NCBI GenBank assembly: GCA_964548655.1
Contig: CAZJQT010000027.1
Location: forward strand, 1 to 7,021
Source: CAZJQT01 sp964548655
GTDB lineage: Bacteria; Patescibacteriota; Saccharimonadia; Saccharimonadales; CAZJQT01
Length of the DNA: 7,021 bases
Direction of reading: 5' to 3'
How positions within the stretch are numbered: the first letter of the stretch is position 1; each line of letters begins with the position of its first letter. Positions 1 to 4,556 of the stretch are shown piece after piece. The notes beneath the pieces were generated by a model that saw only the letters and a program-made list of their open reading frames with translations, had not been told where the DNA came from and searched no databases. The position numbers and the translations under genes were made by a program.

Positions 1-1
1 A

Positions 2-367
2 ACCAAGAGCGCCGTCGGTTTTGGCGCCATGGCCTTGGCCGGTTTGGGCACAGTTCTAGTTGGCCTATTTACGGAGAACTCAATTGCCATCTTGCATGAG
101 CTTGGTGCTGCTTTGCCTTTTTTGGTTGGCAACATAGCCTTGTTGGTGCTTGGTTTGTCGTTAGATATTCCCCGTTACCTTCGGAATTACAGTGTATTGT
201 CAGGTGCAGTAGCTTTGATTGCATTTGGCTTGTTTGGGGCGCATTTTTACTTAGGGCTTGGTGAGGGCGGCATGGAGCGCATAGTTGCCTATCCGCAAAC
301 CTTCTGGCTAATAATCTTCGGCGTCTACATGACCCACAACCATTTCAGAAACCTTAAGAGCAGTTAA
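2..367 (+). CDS. DUF998-type integral membrane protein, 3' part
   Basis: The reading frame is open from the left edge of the window, so the 5' end is missing; the ATG at 29 lies inside a hydrophobic helix and is unlikely to be the true start. The visible 121 residues contain four hydrophobic segments, at about residues 5-23, 37-54, 65-84 and 98-116 counted from position 2. Between them are motifs I associate with DUF998: GLFTEN after the first helix (the family often has GIFP), a following conserved His, the LVGNIALL helix, and GGMERIVAYP before the last helix. Those motifs and the helix spacing support the family call. DUF998 members are multi-pass membrane proteins of about 200 residues with no established reaction, so no function is claimed. 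The gene ends in TAA and converges on the minus-strand gene that ends at 409. Confidence 0.8.
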   Translation, partial: TKSAVGFGAMALAGLGTVLVGLFTENSIAILHELGAALPFLVGNIALLVLGLSLDIPRYLRNYSVLSGAVALIAFGLFGAHFYLGLGEGGMERIVAYPQTFWLIIFGVYMTHNHFRNLKSS

Positions 368-370
368 TAT

Positions 371-400
371 TGACTCATCGGGAAGTTCTTGATGGGGTCA
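371..400. terminator. Imperfect hairpin between two convergent genes
   Basis: TGACTCATC (371-379) can pair with GATGGGGTCA (391-400), giving 4 bp, one U-G pair and one bulged G, then 4 bp, around an 11-base loop. It lies between the TAA of the DUF998 gene and the TAG of the minus-strand gene ending at 409, where a shared terminator would sit. There is no good U-tract on either strand: the plus side continues GCAAAAAACT and the minus side ATATTAAC. It may therefore be only a weak or factor-dependent terminator. Confidence 0.25.
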
Positions 401-408
401 GCAAAAAA

Positions 409-1089
409 CTAAGAGACCATGTTGCCCAATGTTTGGCGCCAAGCTGTAACAGCTGATTGGTTTTCGAGCGGTAATTGATCTGGTGGCATGGGATAAATGT
501 GCTCAATTGGAACTAAAGTACTGTCAAGCAGTATCCTGTGGTGTGACCAATACCCGGTTTTAGGATCTCCCCAAAATTCGTGCAAAGACCCGTCTTTAGC
601 CAATCCAATCCATTCGCTAACCATATATGAACCTACGGAGCTGCCAGTTTTACTATTACCACCTTCGTGATGATAGCCATTACTTTTTACCGACCAGGCC
701 TCGGTAGGTATATCACTGGGCTTGGGGTGTTCGGTTACTAAGTATTCGGTATTACCGCCTAGCCTAGAGATGATTCCTTTAATAAGCGAACCCTTCGTAA
801 GCCGTGGATGCTCCCTGGGCCTTGTTTCTACCTTGGTGTAGGTATCTTCAGATGGATTCGATGTACGAATCGTCTTTACGTTGGCTGCCTTTAGAACTTT
901 TGCAGCTTTTTTGGCATCTGAACGCATGATATGAGCAATCATAGGCCTTAGACGTAAGCGCATTTCATTATCTTTTTCAGCCTTAGCCTCTGCTGTTCTC
1001 TGCTCTTGGCGTCTCAGACGATCTTGTCGCTCTCTTTCTGCAGAGTTACGAGCATTTTCTGCAAGTTTCTTTTCCCAGTTCTCTGACAT
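409..1089 (-). CDS. Unrecognised protein with charged helical N-terminus
   Basis: I do not recognise this 226-residue protein. The ATG at 1089 is chosen over an in-frame TTG at 1107, because a TATAAA hexamer sits 7 bases before the ATG and would make the TTG codon lie upstream of the transcript. Residues about 4-48 are very rich in Glu, Arg, Lys, Ala and Gln and should form a long charged helix or coiled coil. Residues about 49-75 are a basic amphipathic stretch. The C-terminal half (about 95-226) is richer in aromatic residues and Gly, with Trp, His and Tyr clusters such as SEWIGLAKDG, HEFWGDP and YWSHHRILLD, and it looks like a small globular beta-rich domain. There is no signal peptide or membrane segment, so it is probably cytoplasmic. 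The alpha/beta hydrolase gene lies 49 bases upstream on the same strand. The gene ends in TAG. Function unknown. Confidence 0.75.
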   Translation of the reverse strand: MSENWEKKLAENARNSAERERQDRLRRQEQRTAEAKAEKDNEMRLRLRPMIAHIMRSDAKKAAKVLKAANVKTIRTSNPSEDTYTKVETRPREHPRLTKGSLIKGIISRLGGNTEYLVTEHPKPSDIPTEAWSVKSNGYHHEGGNSKTGSSVGSYMVSEWIGLAKDGSLHEFWGDPKTGYWSHHRILLDSTLVPIEHIYPMPPDQLPLENQSAVTAWRQTLGNMVS

Positions 1090-1096
1090 AGTAGTA

Positions 1097-1102
1097 TTTA
1101 TA
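1097..1102 (-). promoter_or_regulatory. Candidate -10 box (TATAAA) for a leaderless start at 1089
   Basis: On the minus strand TATAAA is followed by seven bases (TACTACT) and then the ATG at 1089. Transcription would be expected to begin at or within a base or two of the start codon. No Shine-Dalgarno sequence precedes the ATG. No convincing -35 element is seen. Confidence 0.45.
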
Positions 1103-1109
1103 TGCAAAT

Positions 1110-1134
1110 TTGCTCAGTTTGCAAGCATGAGCAA
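1110..1134. repeat. Perfect 7-bp inverted repeat TTGCTCA / TGAGCAA
   Basis: TTGCTCA (1110-1116) and TGAGCAA (1128-1134) are exact inverted copies around an 11-base loop. The element begins 4 bases after the alpha/beta hydrolase stop codon and ends 7 bases upstream of the TATAAA hexamer of the next gene. It could be a weak hairpin terminator, although no U-tract follows, or an operator for the downstream gene. Confidence 0.4.
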
Positions 1135-1138
1135 GAAC

Positions 1139-1666
1139 CTATTTAACAAGGAAATTTTGGGCGCGAGTTCGGAGATTGTCTAAATCGTCGTAGCTGTGAG
1201 TGTCGCCAGCTGTTTCGACTATCTCAATATTGGGATGTTCGTGCTTGTCAAAATAGGCATTCAGCTCTTGGTATGATCCAACCGGATCGTTACTGTTTTG
1301 AATAATTAAGGTGGGGACTTTTGAGACAGCCAAGTCTTGGGCATACTCAGGATAGTTTGGTAGGATGTAGCCCAATGGAGCTCCAGTGAATAAGCACTTT
1401 TTTGGCTCCAGCCAGCCTTGAGTTATAGCTTTGGCCGTTAGAACAGTGCCAATTGATTTGGCAAAAACCACATAATCATATAGGCTTTCTACCTCTGAGC
1501 GCAAACTAGATAGTTCGTGTTCCAGGTCTATGTTGGTTTGGCCGCTCGCCCAATGTTTGTATTCGTGAACAAAAGTACTATCAAATAGCGGTTTCATAAC
1601 TGGCTCAACCCGGTAGATCCAGTCTTTGTTGCGGATACTTTCCCCGCTCAACATCAGTAAATTCAT
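1139..1666 (-). CDS. Compact alpha/beta hydrolase
   Basis: A 175-residue protein with the hallmarks of a small alpha/beta hydrolase. The first strand is MNLLMLSG. The nucleophile elbow is FAKSIGT with Ser71, where Ala replaces the first Gly of the usual GxSxG. A strand ending in NSNDPVG supplies Asp127, and GDTHSYDD supplies His157. Ser71, Asp127 and His157 form a plausible catalytic triad in the right order. Length and spacing leave no room for a lid domain, so it is smaller than typical esterases and lipases of this fold. There is no signal peptide, so it is probably cytoplasmic. The substrate cannot be read from the sequence; esterase or thioesterase-like activity is possible. The ATG at 1666 has no Shine-Dalgarno sequence but has an extended -10 element 6 bases upstream. 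It diverges from the HNH gene, with 61 bases between start codons. The gene ends in TAG. Confidence 0.8.
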   Translation of the reverse strand: MNLLMLSGESIRNKDWIYRVEPVMKPLFDSTFVHEYKHWASGQTNIDLEHELSSLRSEVESLYDYVVFAKSIGTVLTAKAITQGWLEPKKCLFTGAPLGYILPNYPEYAQDLAVSKVPTLIIQNSNDPVGSYQELNAYFDKHEHPNIEIVETAGDTHSYDDLDNLRTRAQNFLVK

Positions 1667-1672
1667 ATAAAT

Positions 1673-1681
1673 ATGATATCA
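1673..1681 (-). promoter_or_regulatory. Extended -10 element TGATATCAT for the hydrolase gene
   Basis: On the minus strand TG-A-TATCAT fits the TGnTATAAT extended -10 pattern, which can work without a -35 box. Six bases (ATTTAT) separate it from the ATG at 1666, so the mRNA would start at or beside the start codon. Confidence 0.5.
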
Positions 1682-1712
1682 GAATCAGTTTTTAAGAAAA
1701 TTTGCTATTCCC

Positions 1713-1721
1713 TGGTATGCT
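1713..1721 (+). promoter_or_regulatory. Extended -10 element TGGTATGCT for the HNH gene
   Basis: TG-G-TATGCT matches the extended -10 pattern (the hexamer agrees at 4 of 6 positions). Six bases (GCTTTT) separate it from the ATG at 1728. This is the same 6-base spacing as the divergent hydrolase promoter 40 bases away, which again predicts a leaderless transcript. Confidence 0.45.
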
Positions 1722-1727
1722 GCTTTT

Positions 1728-2429
1728 ATGGCATTTGATGTCAACCAAATCGTTTCTTACCGAGAAATGTGTAACGAAGAAAATCAAGAACAGCTTCAAC
1801 GCGGAATGAATTTCGGGATTGGTGGTGGATATTCTGTTTTACTTATGTCAGTAAAGTCCAATGCCCCGTACGCGGATAGAATTTCAAACGATGGACTGAC
1901 TATTTTTTACGAAGGTCATGACTTGCCTGGTGATAAACTCAAGCGTACTGATCAGCCAGAATCTACACCGTCAGGCTCTCTCACCCAAAACGGTTTATTT
2001 AGATATGCTATAGACAAAGGTAAAAAAACTGGCGATTTACCACTTGCCAAGGTTTATGAAAAATTACAGATGGGAATTTGGACATACCGCGGACTTTTTG
2101 AAATGCGTGACTACCAATTTGTTGAGCGTGGTGGACGTAGAGTATTTGAATTTGTATTAACCATCACTGACCAAGAACTAGAAACCGCTGAACAACATCG
2201 AGAAGAAAAAAAAATAGATCTGGAACAAACTCGTCAGATACCCGGAAAGGTAAAATTAGCCGTGTTTAAGAGAGATAATGGCCAATGTGTAAAATGCGGT
2301 TCTAAAAATAACTTGCATTTTGATCATATACTCCCCTACTCAAAAGGTGGAACTAGTCTGAAAATCGAAAATATTCAGGTACTGTGTGCTCGTCATAACC
2401 TAGAAAAATCGGCTAGTTTAGAGAAGTAA
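1728..2429 (+). CDS. YDG/SRA-like domain fused to HNH endonuclease
   Basis: The 233-residue protein has two parts. Residues about 25-148 resemble the YDG/SRA-type domain found in bacterial HNH proteins: a glycine-rich FGIGGGYSVLLMS strand, NAPYADRISNDG, then IFYEGHD in the YDG position, and later GSLTQNGLF and GIWTYRGLFEM. A charged linker (about 150-172) leads to an HNH nuclease domain at 173-233. There Cys187 and Cys190 form the first zinc knuckle, FDHILPYSKGG carries the catalytic Asp199-His200, Asn215 is the middle N, and Cys220/His223 form the second knuckle (Cys-x-x-His rather than Cys-x-x-Cys). SRA-HNH fusions such as TagI and ScoMcrA are type IV restriction enzymes that cut modified-cytosine DNA, so a modification-dependent nuclease is inferred. 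No methyltransferase is adjacent. The gene looks AT-richer than the S41/CHAP genes. The start is supported by the -10 element. Confidence 0.8.
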   Translation: MAFDVNQIVSYREMCNEENQEQLQRGMNFGIGGGYSVLLMSVKSNAPYADRISNDGLTIFYEGHDLPGDKLKRTDQPESTPSGSLTQNGLFRYAIDKGKKTGDLPLAKVYEKLQMGIWTYRGLFEMRDYQFVERGGRRVFEFVLTITDQELETAEQHREEKKIDLEQTRQIPGKVKLAVFKRDNGQCVKCGSKNNLHFDHILPYSKGGTSLKIENIQVLCARHNLEKSASLEK

Positions 2430-2459
2430 ATTAATACACCCTGAGAAATTTTGCTTAGA

Positions 2460-3050
2460 TTAAAGCCATTCGGCAACACCACCGTGATGTGAGCAAGTTC
2501 CGCTTCGGCTTTGACTGAAGCTGTATGTTCCATCCCCGCACCGTGCGGTTGCACCAGCAGGAGCACTAGGGCTGCTATATGGGCTGCATACTTCATTCCC
2601 TGCAGAATTCGTATAAGTACCGTTAGGACAATTTAAGACCGGCCGTGGAGCAACGTAAGTACCGATAGCAGTCACCTCACTAATTGGTTGAGTTGTAGTT
2701 TCTTCTTTAATAAGTTTTTTGTCGGTTTGGGTGCCGTTGGTAAGTGTTATCTCGTAGGTCAGAGTTTTAACACCGTTAACGCCGGTGGTTTTTATACTAG
2801 TTTTGCCTTGCTCCAAAGTTGAATCATTGACCGTAGTTTTACTGAACGGGATTGTCTGAGTTACCGTGGTCGTTTTTTTCTCTATAACATCAGCTTTTGT
2901 ACCGGAAGTAGTTGGAGCTACTGGTGGCTGGGTAGGTTTAGACGGAGTTGTTGGTGCAGCCGTCGCGCCAACCACAAATAAAGATACTAAAACCACACCT
3001 GCTTTCCCAGCCTTCGACAAGCCAGAAAACCACGAGCCAATTTTTGACAT
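2460..3050 (-). CDS. Secreted or anchored G5 + DUF3761 protein
   Basis: A 196-residue exported protein. Residues 1-15 are basic and residues about 16-32 are hydrophobic, ending ATAAP, which allows either signal-peptidase cleavage or an uncleaved anchor. A Pro/Thr-rich linker (about 33-52) follows. Residues about 57-131 form a G5 domain: TQTIPFSKTTVNDSTL, a central GVNGVKTLTYEITLTNG, and the closing ISEVTAIGTY. G5 domains are extracellular modules linked to adhesion or to binding N-acetylglucosamine-containing polymers. Residues about 165-196 match DUF3761: CGDGTYSFS and GTCSHHGGVAEWL. Cys141/Cys155 and Cys171/Cys186 make two similar C-x-[N/D]-G-T-Y...C units that could each be disulfide-bonded outside the cell. 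The role is probably surface or envelope attachment; no catalytic motif is visible. It has its own promoter and a strong Shine-Dalgarno, and ends in TAA. Confidence 0.85.
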   Translation of the reverse strand: MSKIGSWFSGLSKAGKAGVVLVSLFVVGATAAPTTPSKPTQPPVAPTTSGTKADVIEKKTTTVTQTIPFSKTTVNDSTLEQGKTSIKTTGVNGVKTLTYEITLTNGTQTDKKLIKEETTTQPISEVTAIGTYVAPRPVLNCPNGTYTNSAGNEVCSPYSSPSAPAGATARCGDGTYSFSQSRSGTCSHHGGVAEWL

Positions 3051-3053
3051 ACT

Positions 3054-3061
3054 ACCTCCCT
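3054..3061 (-). promoter_or_regulatory. Strong Shine-Dalgarno AGGGAGGT
   Basis: On the minus strand AGGGAGGT is followed by AGT and the ATG at 3050. It fixes the start of the G5 + DUF3761 gene and contrasts with the neighbouring genes that lack any such site. Confidence 0.75.
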
Positions 3062-3072
3062 GTTTGGTTCTC

Positions 3073-3101
3073 AGTATGTCCCCAGCTTAAGCGTTTTACA
3101 A
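3073..3101 (-). promoter_or_regulatory. Sigma-70-like promoter for the G5 + DUF3761 gene
   Basis: On the minus strand TTGTAA (3101-3096, 4 of 6 to TTGACA) and CATACT (3078-3073, 4 of 6 to TATAAT) are separated by exactly 17 bases. Transcription would start near 3066, giving a short leader of about 15 bases that contains the Shine-Dalgarno sequence. It lies entirely in the 64-base gap after the upstream gene. Confidence 0.5.
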
Positions 3102-3114
3102 CTGTTTTAAACGG

Positions 3115-3570
3115 CTATTCGTGTAGCCAGTCTGAAGACTGTGATGGTCTTGGTTCATTTGGATCCCAAGTAAACTTCTTAGCTAATGGCCCAAAAATCT
3201 GTCCAGTAATTTCACCATCGGAGAGGCTGTTACGGGGAATTTCCATCTCCAGAACGTCGTACTGAGCCCCGTGAGCAACGGCCGCACGAACAGCCTCCGC
3301 AAACGTTTCTTCATCTACAACAGCGTTAGGGTCGGCATAAATGTAGGCTAGTTCTACTTTTTGCAGCAAAAGCGCTAGGCCGCCTTCCTCTAGAACCATG
3401 GCGGCATCAAAACAGCCCTCATAACCCCCTGCCCCTAAAATAAAGCTATACGATAGAGCCTTCAGCACATTATCCGGTGACTTTGGTTTGTCTCTATATT
3501 GTTCAACAATTTCCATTGCGTAGACATCGTTCTGTCTTTCTATATTTTCCTCAAAACGTGGGGTTTCCAT
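3115..3570 (-). CDS. Unrecognised 151-residue cytoplasmic protein
   Basis: I do not recognise this family. The protein is acidic and has no signal peptide or membrane helix. The N-terminal part (about 1-35) looks helical and charged. Residues about 36-60 (LKALSYSFILGAGGYEGCFD) are a Gly-rich mildly hydrophobic stretch with the only Cys. Residues about 61-105 read as alternating helices with many Ala and Leu. Residues about 108-151 end in a polar tail with Trp-Asp-Pro and SSDWLHE. A single compact alpha/beta domain is likely. The ATG at 3570 has no Shine-Dalgarno but has a TACTAT hexamer 6 bases upstream. The gene is divergent from the SnoaL-like gene (67 bases between starts) and lies 64 bases upstream of the G5 gene, which has a separate promoter. 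The gene ends in TAG. Function unknown. Confidence 0.7.
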   Translation of the reverse strand: METPRFEENIERQNDVYAMEIVEQYRDKPKSPDNVLKALSYSFILGAGGYEGCFDAAMVLEEGGLALLLQKVELAYIYADPNAVVDEETFAEAVRAAVAHGAQYDVLEMEIPRNSLSDGEITGQIFGPLAKKFTWDPNEPRPSQSSDWLHE

Positions 3571-3576
3571 AGCAGA

Positions 3577-3582
3577 ATAGTA
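3577..3582 (-). promoter_or_regulatory. Candidate -10 box (TACTAT) for a leaderless start at 3570
   Basis: On the minus strand TACTAT (4 of 6 to TATAAT) is followed by six bases (TCTGCT) and the ATG at 3570. No Shine-Dalgarno is present. Spacing matches the other leaderless-type starts in the window. Confidence 0.35.
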
Positions 3583-3624
3583 CGCCTTTTATATCTGTTT
3601 TGGAACGTTTACAAAAGATTGTTT

Positions 3625-3630
3625 TATAAT
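3625..3630 (+). promoter_or_regulatory. Consensus -10 box TATAAT for a leaderless start at 3638
   Basis: A perfect TATAAT is followed by seven bases (ATGGCTC) and the ATG at 3638, so transcription should begin at or one base before the start codon. The ATG at 3631 is out of frame and would stop after six codons. No -35 consensus with 17-base spacing is seen; TTGGAA at 3600-3605 is a weak candidate at 19 bases. Confidence 0.55.
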
Positions 3631-3637
3631 ATGGCTC

Positions 3638-4018
3638 ATGAGCAAAACTAGCCAAGAGCAAATGGAGAGGACGATGGGCCGCTACTTTGAGCTGTGGCAG
3701 ACCCAAGACCCCGAACATCTGGATGAAGTCTTCACACCTGATGCTATTTATCACGTCAAACCGTTTGGCGTAGAAGTCCATAGTGGCCTTGAGGCCATCA
3801 AGCGCTATTGGCAACACAAAGTAGTTGAACTACAAATTGATCCAAAGCCGGAAGTCCTGACGGTCGCCTATGGCGATGATGTTGCCTTTGCCGAATGGGA
3901 ACACACTTTTACAACCCATGAGGGCCCAACTAAAGTACTCCGCGGCATATTGCTACTGGAATTTGAAGGACCACTAGTAAAAGAACTGCGCGAGCATTAC
4001 GCCTCTAAGCAGCAATAG
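3638..4018 (+). CDS. SnoaL/NTF2-like fold protein
   Basis: This 126-residue protein has the typical layout of the NTF2-like superfamily, SnoaL-like branch. Two N-terminal helices include GRYFELWQTQDPEHLDEVF, followed by TPDAIYHVKPFG, then GLEAIKRYWQHKVV, and finally a curved sheet with VAFAEWEHTF, LRGILLLEFEG and a C-terminal VKELREHY strand. The length is normal for a single-domain member. Such proteins form a cone-shaped pocket, often as dimers, and act as small-molecule isomerases, cyclases or hydratases or simply as binding domains. Candidate pocket residues are Tyr38, His39, Trp87 and His120. The actual substrate is not predictable. There is no export signal, so it is cytoplasmic. The start at 3638 is supported by TATAAT 7 bases upstream. 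Its last 14 bases overlap the end of the convergent regulator gene. The gene ends in TAG. Confidence 0.8.
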   Translation: MSKTSQEQMERTMGRYFELWQTQDPEHLDEVFTPDAIYHVKPFGVEVHSGLEAIKRYWQHKVVELQIDPKPEVLTVAYGDDVAFAEWEHTFTTHEGPTKVLRGILLLEFEGPLVKELREHYASKQQ

Positions 4019-4508
4019 GCAGTATCTTGGTTTCAAAACTTACCCGCGTACCCTGCGATAGGTTTGTAACCCTAAGCTTCCGCTTGATATGTTGACTATC
4101 ATTTCTGAATGTATTGTGAGAAATATGTCGATAGGCAGCTATTTCCTTGCCCTCGTAACCTAGAGATATCAGGTTGATTTCAACCAACTGCAAAGGAGTC
4201 AAGCGGATAGTAGAGAGGTTGGGTAATGGCTCTTCAAACAATCCCTGTTGGCAGGCTACACGTATAACGTGCGGCATGTTGTGGCAACCCAGCTCATGGA
4301 TAATGTGCCGACGCCGACTATAAATGCCGCCTTCGCCAATTTGGCTAAACTTGGCTACTTCTACGGCTGTCAGCCCTTGGGAGGCAAACTCTATATCCTG
4401 AATCAACTCAGCGTCAAAAATCTCAACCAAGGGCTTGATAGCCAAGATTCCAAGTTCACGTGCCGTTATGTCTTCTCTAGATATTGCTAGGCTTTCAACC
4501 TGCACCAT
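4005..4508 (-). CDS. Protein with two tandem LuxR-type helix-turn-helix repeats
   Basis: A 167-residue probable DNA-binding regulator. Residues about 101-160 look like a LuxR/GerE-type HTH: LTPLQLVEINLISLGYEGKE, IAAYRHISHNTFRND, then HIKRKLRVTN. Residues about 38-92 repeat the same pattern: FASQGLTAVEVA, IGEGGIYSRRRHII, HELGCHN. The two align without gaps at a 72-residue offset (Gly45/Gly117, Glu50/Glu122, Ala52/Ala124, Ile57/Ile129, His68/His140, Leu73/Leu145, Asn77/Asn149, Arg83/Arg155). No receiver or ligand-binding domain is present, so it is nearly all HTH. The second repeat keeps the more typical recognition-helix pattern; the first may be divergent. It lies 48 bases downstream of the S41 protease gene on the same strand, but has its own candidate -10 box and an inverted repeat upstream, which suggests separate or autoregulated expression. 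The gene ends in TAG and overlaps the SnoaL-like gene tail to tail. Confidence 0.7.
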   Translation of the reverse strand: MVQVESLAISREDITARELGILAIKPLVEIFDAELIQDIEFASQGLTAVEVAKFSQIGEGGIYSRRRHIIHELGCHNMPHVIRVACQQGLFEEPLPNLSTIRLTPLQLVEINLISLGYEGKEIAAYRHISHNTFRNDSQHIKRKLRVTNLSQGTRVSFETKILPIAA

Positions 4509-4517
4509 AGTAAGTCA

Positions 4518-4523
4518 ATTTTA
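4518..4523 (-). promoter_or_regulatory. Candidate -10 box (TAAAAT) for the regulator gene
   Basis: On the minus strand TAAAAT (5 of 6 to TATAAT) is followed by nine bases and the ATG at 4508. Transcription would start about 2 bases before the ATG. A GGAG lies further upstream, but at about 15 bases from the ATG it is too far to act as a normal Shine-Dalgarno, and it would be upstream of the transcript. Confidence 0.4.
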
Positions 4524-4556
4524 CTCCTGTTGTTGGCTCTAAACCAGGACTTAAAA
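4519..4556. repeat. Imperfect inverted repeat overlapping the regulator promoter
   Basis: TTTTACTCCTG (4519-4529) and CAGGACTTAAAA (4545-4556) are near-perfect inverted copies: TTTTA and TCCTG pair with CAGGA and TAAAA across a small internal mismatch, with a 15-base spacer. One arm covers the candidate -10 box of the HTH gene. The other abuts the stop codon of the S41 gene. It could be a dyad operator for autoregulation or a terminator hairpin for the S41 transcript; there is no strong U-tract. Confidence 0.4.

Noticed and set aside
1090..1107. TTG start at 1107 for the unrecognised gene
   Set aside because: The -10 hexamer lies between the TTG and the ATG at 1089, so the TTG would probably not be transcribed. 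ATG is also the better codon.
2393..2596. Minus-strand open frame of 67 codons overlapping the HNH 3' end and the G5 gene
   Set aside because: It overlaps two well-supported genes and encodes no recognisable motif.
2866..3265. Plus-strand open frames across the G5 gene and the 151-residue gene
   Set aside because: They lie opposite a gene with clear G5 and DUF3761 motifs or a well-supported frame, have no ribosome-binding site, and read as low-complexity shadow sequence.
4248..4490. Plus-strand open frame of 80 codons opposite the HTH gene
   Set aside because: It is antisense to a gene with a clear duplicated HTH pattern and has no start signals.
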